Notes: generated by a model from the letters alone, not told the origin. 64,000 nt of DNA from Cyanoderma ruficeps (GCA_008694505.1 VZDJ01007747.1:33103187-33167186), one strand, 5' to 3'. Counted from the first letter of the stretch, positions 1 through 12,420 are shown. Numbers and translations are program-made.

Positions 1-345
1 ATTCCTGGTGACCTTCTTTTCTTTTATATTCTTGGTGATATCCTCCAGAACTACCTTTTCCATAATCATTGCAGGGATGAAGATGAAGCGGACTAGCTGA
101 TAGTTTTCTGGGTTCTCCTTCTTGCCCTTTTTGAAGATAGAAGTAACATTGGCATTCCTCCAGTCATCAGGCACCTCTTCCCTTCTGCATAATTTTTCAA
201 AGATTATGGAGAGCAGCAGAACAACATCATCTGCCAGCTCCCTCAGGAGTCATGGGTGTATTCCATCAGAGCCCATGGATTTATGGGTGTTAAGTCAGCC
301 TATCTGATGACTCATACAACCCCTAAAATACTGATTCTTCTTTTT
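1..345 (-). mobile_element. CR1 LINE fragment, ORF2 reverse-transcriptase N-terminal part, cut by window edge
   Basis: Read on the minus strand, about 1-300 gives one nearly open frame. It has the typical start of a CR1/LINE reverse transcriptase: HKSMGSDGIHP, then LRELADDV, LSIIFEKLC, VPDDWRNANVTSIFKKGKKE and NPENYQLV, ending with KKVTRN at the window edge. These blocks match CR1 ORF2 just before the catalytic core. The frame has one internal stop at 250-252, where the family has Arg; CGA to TGA decay would explain it. Similarity fades beyond about 300-345 (5' on the element's strand). The 3' part of the element lies outside the window. It is a dead copy, moderately young judged by its readable frame. 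The LINE identity is clear; the CR1 subfamily is not. Confidence 0.88.
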
Positions 346-3204
346 CCTAAAAAAGGATAGCTCTAAGACCATCACCTAATTATGATAGTTGACATAAAAT
401 GAGAGGAGGACAAGAAATGTCCTCTAATGTCCTCCCATTAAAGCCCTTCCACATTCATGGAATAATACTCATCGGGAAGGAAAAGGAGACCAGGTGTGAT
501 TATTAATGTACTTAGATTGTACAGAGGCCTCCCAGTGGCACAGAGAACCCAGATTCCAGTCCCTGCTCCTCCTCTGCAATTTTCCTCCTATGCAATTTTA
601 CAGTTATCATTCAATGTCATTGAAAAACTGACCTCTGTCTGATACCACAGGCCTCTCTCTCTGTATAGATGCATCACACTGTTACGGGAGTATTGGAAAT
701 ACTGTCCTAGCAGTTCTCCAGATAGATGTGTGCTGGGACACACCTGAATACCAAAGATCAAATAACCCTGGACAGTGATAATTTATTACTTTTAGTTTGG
801 CTGATGAGTGTGAGGAGATGTGATAGGTAAAAGTGACTGTATCTGTTACAATAATTTTCTGACACGCAAGTTTTCCTCTGTCCTTGAGGCTGTAGAAGAT
901 GAGTAACATGGTATCAGAGGGGGCTTTTTTCAGGGTTTTTTATTGCCATACATTTTTAGAGACCTTGAGCAGCTGTACTTCAAATGTCCAAGATGAAGGA
1001 AGGTGGAGGGAATGCTGTGAACCTGGTGGCAGACAACTGTCAAAGCATGTTCAGCGAAAATGTAAGTGATGAGCAATGAGGGTCCTTTCTGAACTAATCT
1101 GGCCCACTTTTTCTTCTCTCCTGCTGACAAGACAAGCATCAGAACTTTCATCAAGCCTGCCTACACTCAGGGAACATCAGCAGGAAATTTAGCAAATAAT
1201 TAGCAATCAGAGTTTACTTGTGAAGAATCGAGTTGCAGGAATTCTTTTTTCCATCTCAAGGTAGCGGGTTGATAATGAGGACTTCCAGTCTGACATAAAT
1301 CCTTGTTTTCTCATTGCCTCTTTTTCTGTTAGTCTGAAGATTACAACTTAAAAAAAAAACAAAAAACAACCCACCAAAAAACTCCCCATTCCTATTTCTA
1401 GGGTTGATTTTTTTGTCCTTTGATGAGGACACTCAGCATGGTTAGTCTAATTATTTTCTTCCCACTGTCTCTTATTGTCAGCCAAAATGACAAGTTTGCA
1501 TAGGTAATGGTTTACACAAACTGCTTGCTCTCTCAGCCCTGCCAAGCAAGGGCTTTCGTGGGGCCAGCTCCAAGTGGAGGCTGTATAAGAGATCAAGCAC
1601 CCACAATTTCCACTAAGTCGTTAGCAAATTACAGGAATATATTTTCTATCAGGACTAGACCCTCTCTGTACAGCTCTGTAAAGCTTAATACATGAAACTC
1701 TGCCTAGTGCATCATTCTCTCAACTTCATTAAACACTTAATCACTTTTATCTTGCACACCCGGTCATACCAGGAGAAGGAAAAGATAGCTAAACACGTTT
1801 AAAACCACATCAGAATTGTGATGTTGTTGGTAATGGAAGAGCTATCTATCAATCCTGCTTTTCCAGGGAAACTAGGAGGGTGGCAAACTGTCAACAGTAT
1901 GACTGGTGGTAATCAGCTTAAGGAATAACGAGGGACCTATTTCTACTTGAATCTTCAGTAAGGTTCCCATTCATTTTAGAAGGTCAGGGATTTCCACAAA
2001 TATGTCCATGCATTTTTCTGCACATTTACTTACATTGCAGGCACATGAATTATAATGCCAAAAGCATAAAAAAGACTACATATATCTATGTTGAACCCTT
2101 GTCTCGGAGTTAATGGTCTATTTACAGAGTGAATAACCATGAGTCAGGTTAATTTCCCATACAGCTCAAAGCAATATTTTTTAGGTTTGGCCTAAAGGTA
2201 CAGAGAAGGTATGGAGAAGGAATAGGGCGGCATTTACTGAGATTGGGAGTGGAGTCATCTGGAACAACTTGGCCTACATGTGGTGTAGAGCTATGTAAAA
2301 TCTGACTTCCTGAAGATTACAGAGGTCAAAATTGGCAGGAAGTGCACAGGAATTTCTGAAATACATAATTTGTGCTTTTAAACACATTTTGCAGAGTATT
2401 ACTTATATTGTGACTTCTGAGCTGCCTTTTTTCCATGGTTGTAAATACAAACTTTTGTTAAAAACAGAAGATACCTTTAAATTCAAGGTACACTGTTATT
2501 TCACTTAATTCCCACTAGCCTACATTTTAACGATCCAATAAACATCAGAAAAATAAAATCAAAACAGGTTCAAATAAAAACTATAATAACTGTCATTAAT
2601 ATTCAGAAGAAGTTCCATTTTCTTAAAAACTAATACATTCACTGTATTAAATTGATTTCATTTTCTAATTATTACAGATAACAAGTGGGACAGGAAAGGA
2701 AATGTTTGCATAGGATGAACAAGCTGACCAGATTTGCATCAGTGGAAGCCATGGTGCACTCCCTGCCTCCTCCAGAAGCACCATTGCCAGCTTTATATTC
2801 AGCATTTGCCTTTTCAGGATTATTTGTAATCATACAGTGTCTTTCACCTGAGGGTCTCTAATGGTTTAAAAACAATTTAATCTGTCACTGCTCACACACT
2901 GCTGGAAGGCTTGTTCCCCACTCTGATCACCCCAGCTGCCAGCCTGCAATCCATCTCTTGGTAGACTTTCAAGCTGGAGCTGTCATTCCCAGGCACAGGA
3001 GGTGCTCCCTGAACACAACCCTAAAGCTCCTTCACCGATCTCCCTCAAGCTCTCTTGGAAAAGCACCTTTGCCATGATGTCAGTAACACTAAAATAAACC
3101 AGAGATTTGGCAATTGCATCTCTTGCTGTAGTGTTGAGGCTACTGCCTATTAAATCAGCCAGCAACACACTTCTGAACCTCCTGTACCCAGTCATTTTGC
3201 TCAC

Positions 3205-3260
3205 TTCTCTTCTCCATGGACTATAAGTTGCTTGAGGTGGGCATGATTTTTTTTTTAATC
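3205..3260 (+). repeat. possible ancient L2/MIR-like 3' tail
   Basis: The run GGACTATAAGTTGCTTGAGG followed by TGGGCATGA resembles the conserved L2/MIR tail block (GACTGTAAGCTCCTTGAGG then GCAGGGA). A T-run follows. Only about 50 bases align, so this is a relic of modest confidence. Confidence 0.35.
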
Positions 3261-3673
3261 TGACTCTATGAATCATTATGAAGTTTAGGTCCAGGTATGT
3301 AACTTCAGACTCCTAGATGCTATGACCTTGCAAATATTCTAGAAATAAGTAACAAATCTCACAAATGTAAATGATCCTTCCAGATGTGAGGAAATGGGAA
3401 GCCAAGCTCTTAGTTAACTTACTAAGTACTTAATTACACAGTCTTTGAGGATCCTTGAGCATACCTAATATAGCTGAAGGTGCAATTTGAGTGATAAATT
3501 ATGGAGTGCACAACAGTAATTTTTAATATTCACAAACCCAGTCTTTTCATGTTCAGAAAACCACCTTCTATACATGCCAGAGAGGTAAATGACCCCTTGG
3601 ATACATGACAACTTTCACCACAAATCTAATTTATTTTCTAGGCACATAACACTGGAGCAGTGAGGACCAGAAG

Positions 3674-3740
3674 TACCATCCACTGAAGTGACTGGAAGGA
3701 GTCCCATTGAATTTGATAGAATTTAAATCAGGCCTGAAGC
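3674..3740. repeat. ancient amniote repeat relic (CAxTGAAGTxAxTGGxAG type)
   Basis: The segment contains CCACTGAAGTGACTGGAAGG, GTCCCATTGAATTTGATAG and AAATCAGGCCTGA in order. I recall this pattern (CCATTGAAGTCAATGG..., CCCATTGACTTCAATGG, GGATCAGGCCC) as recurring in turtle, crocodile and bird genomes. I cannot name the family with certainty. The block at 5255-5310 looks like a relative. Confidence 0.4.
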
Positions 3741-5254
3741 CAATTAAGAAAACTGGACATTGCTTGACCAGCACAGCATTTATGCTGCTTTCCAGTGTCT
3801 CACCATATTCATTAAATTTTAAATGGAAACACTTTTAAATTGGTGCTGACACTGCTTTAGCACCATAACACTGAAATTTTCACTTACTATTGGCTTTCCA
3901 TTTCTGTGATATTCCCATTAGGAGTAATGTCTATTATTTGAAAGGGTAATATGGAAAGAAATTACACAGTTTGCATTAACTCTGCTGTTGTGAGCTGGTA
4001 AATATCAGCAGATGCCTTAATGAGGCAATAGCATGAATCCTGCATGCAGCTATTTATTCAGCCTATTCATTATTGACTTTTTATGGTTCCTTGCATGTAC
4101 TTAAAAAGAAGAAAAAAAACATCCAGCACACTTAACTTCTCTTGTTTAGTATCATGCTCTAGCAGGTTTTTGGGCTTCTCCTTTCCTCGACTCACTACTC
4201 CTCCATTACTGAAGAAGGCTGTCTTCCTCTTTCTTAATTCATGGTTCAGAGAAGACAGAAGAAATTTTTCATGAAGAGTATGTATCTTCTTAGTCAGGCT
4301 GATAGGCACAAGTAGTCAAAATGAGCAGAGGTACTAAAACTAACTTACATCTGTTTGGAAGGTACTAATCTTACAAAAAGACAATTGCTTCTTTCTTGTA
4401 TCTTTAAATGCCCATATGCAATTATCCACAAGCATCCCAAACTTGATGTCTGCTTGTTAGTAATTAGAGAAAATTAATTTGAAAAGTGCAGGTGGATGTC
4501 TCATCACAGCTATAAAAGCTGGCTACACAGCTGACCATGAGAATGAGTAAATTAAATAACAGCCTGAAATAGAGGTCACTGCCTAAGTCAAGAGGTTTTA
4601 AGGTGGACTGAAAAACAAGGTAATAATAAATCTGCCTGTAAGATCTGTTTCATTTGTACTTCAGGGGTGATGCCTCATATATTTTGAAAATTAGAAATGC
4701 AGAACTTTTAGAAAGTTTGGGGATTTTTATTACATTTTCTCTCTTTTAACGTCTCACGTTTATTGCTATCAATATTGTGTAGGCGAAATACATGAAGACA
4801 GCAGGGAAGGAAACCTGTCCTTTGAAGGGTGCTGCAGAATGAAATGTTGTTTTGATCAAAATAGTAGTTTGTTATTTTGGTATGTTTTCTTCCCCACAAA
4901 ACTGCCAGGACATGTGAATGAAAGTAGACCAAAAAAGGGAGCTGGTGGAAGTGGTTTGCTCAGCACTGCAATTTTTTTGTTATTACAAAAATGTCTCATT
5001 CTCTCCTGAACTTAAAACAAGACCTTTCCTTCTGTATTTGATTGACTGGCAGAGAGCAAATGAGTGGTCACAATGCTGATATCAGAATGACCAAGAATCT
5101 GAGTATCCAGGCCATCATCTAGGAAATGGATATTGAGGCTTCTATTTTTATTTTAAAACTTGTTCTATAGGAACTGAAATTAAAACCCCTGTTGGTTATA
5201 GCTTCAATTTTACATATCTTGTATTTATTTTTCACTTTATTCATTAGCTTGTTT

Positions 5255-5310
5255 AGAACCTGAAGTCAAGGGGAATTTCAACATTGACTTCAGTGGGAGC
5301 AGTGTCAGAT
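5255..5310. repeat. ancient amniote repeat relic (CATTGACTTCAGTGGGAGCAG type)
   Basis: GAACCTGAAGTCAAGGGGAA is followed by ACATTGACTTCAGTGGGAGC and GTGTCAGATC. This is the same recurring amniote pattern as the relic near 3.7 kb, and it is better preserved here. The family name is uncertain. Confidence 0.42.
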
Positions 5311-5413
5311 CATTAAACCTCAGTACTTTTGAAAGTATGTTTTAAAAGCTTTCCAGAAGGGAGCCATGGGAGAGAAACTAAATGAAGTGGCTTTACCTTA
5401 CTTCAAAGCTCAG

Positions 5414-5443
5414 GAAAGGAAAAAAAAAAAAAGAAAAAGAAAG
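5414..5443. repeat. A-rich simple sequence
   Basis: A run of A residues interrupted by G (pattern A12-14 G A5 G A3 G). It has no recognisable retroposon upstream, so it is called simple sequence and not a SINE tail. Confidence 0.75.
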
Positions 5444-5446
5444 CCT

Positions 5447-8400
5447 GCTCTTTTTCTTCTTTAAATGCATAATCATGTACAGCCTGAAGGAAATATTTTA
5501 GGAACTCAGACAACTGAAATCCTGCTCCGTGATGGTGTTCAGTATGATATCAATGCTGGGTATAATCGATGGCATGCTTACATCAGCTCTGCTACCTGAT
5601 TAATTAATTTGCTGATATCTGGTGCTCTCCAAATCCGGCTCATTTCTTCCAGTCCAGATCTAAAAATCTTTCCTTTATTTTTTCTTACTTAAATTATTCT
5701 TGCTATCTTTAGAATGCACCTTTACTTCTAGCATGATGCTATCTTGCAGAACAATCGTAATATTTTTCCCTTGGTCTTCTGCTTCTCTTGCTTCCTCCTG
5801 CACACTACCATCATTATTAATCATCTCCCTTCACCTGGCTTTTGCTCTAATAATAATTTTGTTATCATATGTACTTGAATTGTCCCTGATCATGTCTTAT
5901 CTCCCATTCCATTTGCATCTTCTGTAGTTTTTTTGCTCTGTATGTAGCAGTTCCAAGCCCACTTGCCTCTATCTCCTGCTTCTACATCTGGAAAGAATCG
6001 ATGGCTTTATGTAGCCAGAGATTTCAATGCATTGCTCTACCATCTGAACCACACAGCTCTGTAAAGAATATGAAAAGTTATGTTGAAACAACCTTCCTGC
6101 AAAGTGGTTTGCATGCCAGAAGCTCAGCAGTGACTTTGATGGAGGAAAACCCAGGAACATCAGCAGGGCTTGAGGGCCTGTTAAGTTTCAGACTGTCCTT
6201 TCAGTATTTGGGACCTCCTGGATGAAAGGAATGCCTCTTGCCAGTGTTCACCAGGTTTCTATTGAATGGACTCATTGGTTTCCCATGGCATGCCGAAAGA
6301 AAAAAGAAAAGCAAAATCACTTCTGCCTGTTCCCACTCAGCAGTAACACTACTGTGGGCCTGGGAAGTGCAGGCAGACAGCCAGATTTTGAGCTTCATTT
6401 CCCTTCTGCCCTCTGATGCAGATTTATTTATGCAAGTGCTTTTTGAAGCAGCAGCCCATCACCTCTAAGTGCTTTCCTGATCACCTGCTGATTTCTCCAG
6501 CCTGTCTTTTCTCAACAGTTAGGGCAGCACTAGACTTGCAAGTGATTTAGAAAGAAAGGAAATGCTAATGGAGAAGCAAATATAGATGGGAGGTATTGGG
6601 CCTATTTTCTCCCTTCCCAAACTGAAGGTCAGGTATATATTATCAGTCTGAATAACCTTCAGATAGAGAAAACCACTACCTGGGAAAGCAAAATAGTGCC
6701 TTTAAAATATCACCTTGACATTACCTCGAAAAATGATGACTAATATGCCTAAAGATGCTTCAGAATTTCTGAGTCATATCTGAAGGAAAAAGTCTTTATT
6801 CCTCAGAACTAGCTGAGGGCTGGTCAGCCTGAAAGAATTTACTGCCTATGAGAACAATTTCTACAAATTGTAAGGGTTGGTCTAATAAAACCTTATCTCT
6901 TCTTACATACCTTGCCAAACACCTCAAGCAATGGTTACAGAGAGGTGTATGAGTGAATAGAGCTGTGTGCAAAAGGCTTAGAGAGCCTGCAAAATGCTAC
7001 TTTCTTTATAAAGCTCTGTGGAGATTTGCCATGGGAGACGTTGATAAGAAAAGACCAGCTGTATAAGTGCATCACTGTAATCAGCTATGGCTTAATATTA
7101 TGGTCATCACTGTTACCCAACTGTTGGATCTGGATGCAAACCAGGAGACTCCCTATTTCTTATTACACTACAAATTTCTCATCAGAAACTCATACTTGCC
7201 AGACTGGACACTAGACTGCCATATCTGGGTCTGTGACCCTGCCTCCTGATAAGCTGTATCAGCCAGTTGCTTTGTTTTTCTGTTGAATGCCCACCAGTCC
7301 TGTTCATCTTGTGTTTCCTTGGCTGACAAGTACCAGGAGTAACTCCTGCCAGAGGCATGTCTCAGCTGGTTAAAAAGCTGGAATAAAATGAGTTATTAGC
7401 ATTTATGGAACTTTAAACAAGGCCTTCCTTTGCTTTTCCAGAATCATAACAAAATTTTCCTCCAAGAACACATTTTTCTAGGAGCAATCATGGAGTTTGA
7501 GTCGGTCACAGAAAGTAAATGCCACATCAGTGTGACACAACAGCAACAATATTTTGAGGTGATTGATAAGAAAAGCACTTCTCAGAGGTGTTTTTGGCAG
7601 GTGCCCGTTAATTCAGTTCTACAGCTGCCACTTTGAGTCATAAACCTGCTAGGAAGAAGGCACCACAAGTAGCCACTTACTCCCTCCTCAGAAACAGGTT
7701 CCAGCCTACACTTTGACCAGACTAAGTGTGCATGGCCTGCTTTTACATCCCTCCACTGAGCAGGATTCTCTTACCAGCCTCTTTGGTTTTATTTCTAACA
7801 TTCAACTTAAGTCTTCTTTGCAGCCAGTTTAGTCAATTTGTTTTCTCTTTGTAATAACTTTTTCAGTTATTCAACGACTTCTACCTTGTCCCACATTTAT
7901 CCTGCTCTCTCCTACCTCTATAAAAACATATTCTTTTAATGTGTTCACAGGGCATGTTGGTTGTTTATCTGATATTTTTACTGTTCTTTTTTGGGCTGTC
8001 TTCAACTGGGGTCTTTTTAATGGACGCATTATTCCAGACAACAATTTCCAAAGACAAATGAAAGAGAATAGATTTCTCTTCTGTCTTCTGTATGACAAAC
8101 TCACAGTACCAGTCCTAAAATTACAATGTCCAGTATGTAAATGCTGCTTTCCCACACTGTTTTCCCAGTCTGTCTTAAGAAATGTCTTTCAGTCTAATCC
8201 TAGAATAAAACAAAATCTTAACTTGTACCCCAGCAAGGCCTATTTTTATGTCTGTTGGGAAACCCCAATTATGTTTTTGTTATGCTTACAGTCTGTGAAG
8301 ATTACAGTAATTCTCAAAATGCCATGGGAGAAATTCTGTGTTGTAGGATTTTACAAAAAACACTTTCTATTATCATTCTTTGACTTGTTTAACAAAAGAA

Positions 8401-8720
8401 AAGGGTGATGGACTCTGTCATTTGGGGCAGGACATCTCATCCCATGGTTAAGAAAATCAGTATTATCTTGTAAAATTAATATTGGTATCTCTCAGGACAC
8501 AGCCATGTCATCAAGAAGGTGAACACCCATGTCTTTAAGGATCAGATATACTAGAAAGCAATGAGTGAGAAAAGATGGTTGTAAGAGACAAGTAAGTAAG
8601 ACATCTAAAAGCCTGTGGACTTTGCCAACTCTTCTAGTCCTTTGAGAGAAAGTTTCACGAGCAAAGTGTTGCATATCCATCTCTTTTCTACACTGGAAGA
8701 GGAAAGTGAAATTTTCTTTT
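5447..8720. other. non-coding stretch, no gene recognised
   Basis: No repeat family or exon is recognised. The 155-codon plus-strand frame at 7941-8408 is the longest frame here. Its translation is rich in Phe, Leu and Cys, has no domain I know, and fits chance reading of T-rich DNA. Confidence 0.6.
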
Positions 8721-9560
8721 CAGAATCACAGAATGGATAAGGTTTAAGGGACCACAGGTCACCAGTCCAACCTCCCTGCTCAGGCAGGGCCATCCTAGAG
8801 TACAAGGCACAGAGCTGCATCTAGGTGCTTCTTGAATATCTCCAGAAAGGGAGACTCCACAACCTTTCTGAGCAACCTGTTCCAGTGTTTAGTCATCAGC
8901 ACAGTACAGAAATTCTTCATGTTCAGGTGGAACTTCTGTGCATCAGTCTCTGCCCATTGCCTCTTTTCCTATTGCTTGGCAGCACTGAGCAGAGCCTGGT
9001 TCCATCCCCCTGGCACCCTCCCTTCAGACACTGACGGAGATTGATGACCTCCCCTCTCAGTTTTGTCTTCTCTAGGCTGAACAGGCCCAGCTCCTTCAGC
9101 CTTTTCTCATAAGAGATGCTCATGTCCCTTCATCATCTTCATTATCCACTGCTGGACCTGCTCCAGGAGCTCCATGTCTCTCTTGTACTGAGGAGCCAAG
9201 AACTGGACACAGCACTTCAGGTGTGGCCTCAGTAGGGCTGAGCAGAGCACCAGGATCTGCTGGCAATGTTCTCCATCATTCACCGCAGGATACATCGGCC
9301 CTCTTGGTTCCAAGGACACACTGCTGGCTCAAGGGCAGCTTGTTGCCCACCAGGACCTCCAGGTCTCTTTCCACAGAGCTGGGCTTTCCAGCAGGTCAGC
9401 CCCAGCCTGTGCTGGTGCCTGGGGTCACTCCTCCCTTGGTGCAGGAACCTGCATTTGCCCTTGTTAACTACAGACTTCTTTTCTGCCCACATCTCCAACT
9501 TAATCAGGTTCTTCTTAAGCACCACACAGCTCTTGACTGGGTTTATTTACACTCTGACTA
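8721..9560 (-). mobile_element. CR1 LINE, 5'-truncated, ORF2 C-terminus plus 3' tail
   Basis: The element reads on the minus strand. Its 3' end lies at 8721, where the plus strand shows AGAATCACAGAATGG, the complement of the CR1 terminal ATTCTATG-type repeat, followed by CAGTCCAACCTCCCTGCTC. Minus-strand ORF2 blocks can be read: SALLRPHLKCC at 9209-9241, APQYKRDMELLEQVQQ at 9149-9196, and SYEKRLKELGLFSLEK at 9067-9114. The first two are in one frame and the third in another, so a small indel lies near 9115-9118, just after KGHEHL. The upstream part (about 9300-9560 on the plus strand) matches the CR1 ORF2 region by its nucleotide pattern but has broken frames. It is a dead, truncated copy of an avian CR1 subfamily. 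Confidence 0.92.
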
Positions 9561-11201
9561 CTGGTTCAACAAGAAACACTGTATGGACAGCATCCACACA
9601 GTTTCAGTCAGAGTACCAAGGGAGCAGTCCTGCTCAAGGACAAGGTTTGTGTTGAAGAGGTCGAGAGAAAGATTAAGACAAAGAAACTATCCTGAGGCTG
9701 TTCTTGTGTTACAACCTTTATAACAAAAATCAAACAATCTTATGTTTCCTCAAAGATGAAGAGTAACTGAACACAGGAAAAATACTCTCGGGAAGATGGA
9801 TGTAACGGCACAAACTGTTACCCGTTTCTATCTTGACCCAGGTGTCAGAATTCTTCCCTGAATCAGTTCCAATGAAGAGACCAGCTTTCCATATCTATCC
9901 ACTCCAATGCAAGGCTTACAGCTGAAGTAACTTAATTTCTTCCTAAGTGTGACCCCAGGACCTGGTCAGATGCCATTTTCCCTGCTACAGACAAGCCTTT
10001 AGAAGTGCTTCATTTTCTCTGTCTGGACAGTCAGTGAAAGTTACTGTTTTATTGAAACTGTAATGAGGATGGAATTGTCTTTGAGAGGCTTTTGTTGAGT
10101 AGAAACTATGCATTCCCATTTTCCTTTTACTCTCCAGAAAACTCATTACTGTGGCATTGGCCACAGACCAGAGTGTAATCTCTTTTATCCTAATATTTGT
10201 CTCATTAAGGAAACACCCCATCTCTTTGCCATTATTTCTTCTTTTTGGTCTATGCAATTAATACTGAGGTCTTTGCAATGTGTTCCTCAGACCATATTGG
10301 AAACCAACAGCCAGGACCACAGCCTTGGACAGAAATCCAGGTCCCACCTTCCACCAGCAGGCCCAAAAGAGTTGTTCATCACTGCTTTCTGCTGTTCAGT
10401 CATTTGACTCTGCTTTCTCTGACTTTCTTTCTCAAGCAGCGCTCAGCTCCCTGTACCACGTATTGCCCTGGCCCTGACAAGCCCTACCTCATATGCCTTG
10501 AACTTGCTATTGACCCTATACTTTTCAGTTCTATCTTTGTAGAGGGCCATTTTTTTCTACTTAGCTGGTAAGAAATATGCTATAGGCCAAAGACTTACCC
10601 TGTACAACCTCTTCATATCTGAACAAGCTTCAGATAGCCTTTGGTGCCAGAAAATTGTCTACCTGATAAAAATACTTGAGGAACAAAAGAAGGAAGCCAG
10701 GAGTAGGTGGAATAAAATAAGTAACTCTGAATATTCAAAATTATTTGGGGTACTTTGAACCCCGCTTGGAAAAGACAAGAATTACTTTGTATTCTGAGTA
10801 AATAATTAAATTAAATAATTTATTATTTAATATGATCAGCAATCATATTAACTTATAAAAACCAGAAATGTGCTACCCAGAATGTTTTAAAACACATGAA
10901 ATTTTCCTACCCAAAGGAAGGTATCTAAGTTCCATGCAAGGCAAATTTCACATGAAAAGAAGGTCAGACTAGGACAGAAGTTTACAACTTCAAAGGAAAT
11001 CACTATTTCACACTGGCAAAAAATCTGTTTTTCCAAGTTCCTTGCAAGCAATTCAAACAGAGTGCATCAAAATATGTTTGATTAAACAGCAAAGAAATGG
11101 AGCATTCCTTTCCCAAGGGAGGCTTGAGAATTGGTGTATCCATGGAAGGCAGTGGTTTCTTCCACATTTTTTAAGGTGGTAGAAACAAGGAGAGACAGTA
11201 A
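9561..11201. other. non-coding stretch, no gene recognised
   Basis: No exon is recognised. The segment contains an A+T-rich block near 10797-10860 with a perfect hairpin, listed separately. Frames of 90-108 codons between 9985 and 10571 have no family resemblance. Confidence 0.55.
10827..10851. repeat. perfect 10-bp inverted repeat (hairpin) in A+T-rich block
   Basis: TTAATATGAT at 10827-10836 and ATCATATTAA at 10842-10851 are exact reverse complements around a 5-base spacer, CAGCA. The sequence just upstream (TTAAATAATTTATTATTTAA) is itself close to palindromic. No T-run follows and there is no gene context, so it is not called a terminator. Confidence 0.7.
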
Positions 11202-11206
11202 GACAG
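11202..11206. repeat. target-site duplication, left copy (GACAG)
   Basis: The five bases GACAG directly before the LTR terminus TGTGGTGG are repeated exactly at 12608-12612 after the other terminus. Confidence 0.8.
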
Positions 11207-11310
11207 TGTGGTGGTTTTACATTTGCTGAATTTGTTTGTTAATTGAGAGATAGGATTTTTGGGAGAAAAAGGCAAAAGCAGGCTCAACTTAGAAGCAGAA
11301 ACAGATAGAT

Positions 11311-11316
11311 TTTATT
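11311..11316 (-). promoter_or_regulatory. poly(A) signal of the solo LTR (AATAAA, minus strand)
   Basis: The plus strand reads TTTATT, giving AATAAA on the minus strand about 105 bases before the LTR's 3' end. It is the only canonical signal I see in the LTR on that strand. Confidence 0.5.
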
Positions 11317-12024
11317 AACATACATTAAGAGGAGAAAAAAAAAGACAAAAAAACCCCAACACAAATTATTTTCTAAAACCAACCCTCTCACTACAAACTG
11401 TTCATCTTGTACAAACAATGCAGAGCCAAAACTCAGAACTCCAGGGCAGCACCATGTATAAAATGGTCTTTCATTCAGTCTTTGAGAGAGAAGTCACTCC
11501 TGTGATTTGGTAACTTTCACACAAAAGCAGCCCACCTTTGCAGAACTTTCCTATATTAGTAGCCTTTTTCATGACTACTTATGGGCCATAGATTTCACAA
11601 ATTGGGGTGGTACCTTTTAAAAATGAGCTGTTTCAAACAAACAAAGGATCATTTTCAACTCAGGGAACAGAAATAGTCTTCTCACTTCTTCACTGGCAAA
11701 AGGCTTCCTCTCATCTCTCTCTGTTCAGCCTCTTATGGGGGCACAAAAAATATTTACTCAGTTCACCACAGATACCTTTGCTTAAACCCACAAATCAGCT
11801 CCCCAATTTATATTGTCCACGATTTAAAAGATTATTCTGTTACCAGAATCCAAAGATTTTCAGCCTAGAACCAAGGCAACTCGTCATCTCTATCACTTAA
11901 AAAAGTCACTTTTCCTTTACTGACTTTAAGATCTCCATATTGTCCCTTTACATGTCTCCATGGCCTTTTCTCTCATCTCCGAGATGGGTTAAAGTCTCAA
12001 TCTGTGTCAGGAAAGAGTTAAAGC

Positions 12025-12420
12025 TTGCCTAGGCCTGCGGTGGTCAGGCGATCTCTGATCTCTGCCCGGCAGCCCAAATATTCCAAAACCATGCCGTGGG
12101 GGTGGGAAGCTGACGAATACATTGTCTTCCATCTCTCGGCACCAGCCGCTGGCAGCTCCTCTGTAAGCCCCAGCGTAGAGTGGGGGAGGGAGAGATTCCA
12201 TCCTCCCCCCGGGCCATGGGTGCCGGCAGCCAGGGGGGCCCGGGACACGGTCCTGCCATGACCGGCCCTGGTCCCGCCGCCGCCGCCTCAGACAGCGGCC
12301 CTGCCGACCCGCAGCCCGGCCTCCTCTGCAGGCCCCGGCCACCCTGAGGGCGGCCAGGGCCTAAGCCGGGCCCTCCTCAGCCAGCCCACGATGTCACCTG
12401 CTCACGGGACAGGGGAGAAA
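12025..12420. promoter_or_regulatory. CpG-rich core of the solo LTR
   Basis: I count roughly 30 CpG dinucleotides in about 400 bases, with runs such as CCCGCCGCCGCCGCC and GGGCGGCCAGGG. The flanks are A+T-rich and CpG-poor. The block lies inside the bounded LTR and just downstream (minus strand) of its TATA box. It is therefore best read as LTR promoter or leader sequence, not as a host CpG island. It carries frames on both strands up to 111 codons with no known domain. Confidence 0.65.

Larger units (their letters stand above)
346..5254. other. non-coding stretch, no gene recognised
   Basis: I see no exon or RNA gene here. It holds an A-rich tract at about 1349-1380, a T run near 3247 and two weak old-repeat traces listed separately. 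Bases 546-590 faintly resemble a MIR core (AACCCAGATTCCAGTCCC) but are too short to call. Open frames such as the 97-codon minus frame at 2983-3276 show no family resemblance. Confidence 0.6.

Noticed and set aside
7941..8408. 155-codon plus-strand open frame
   Set aside because: Its translation is dominated by Phe, Leu and Cys from T-rich DNA and has no domain. A frame of this length is not surprising in 64 kb read in six frames.
9223..9723. 166-codon plus-strand open frame, the longest in the window
   Set aside because: Most of it is antisense to the CR1 copy at 8721-9560, whose low stop density on that strand explains it.
12025..12420. Host gene CpG island or first exon
   Set aside because: It lies wholly inside an LTR with defined ends and target duplication, and the frames match no protein.
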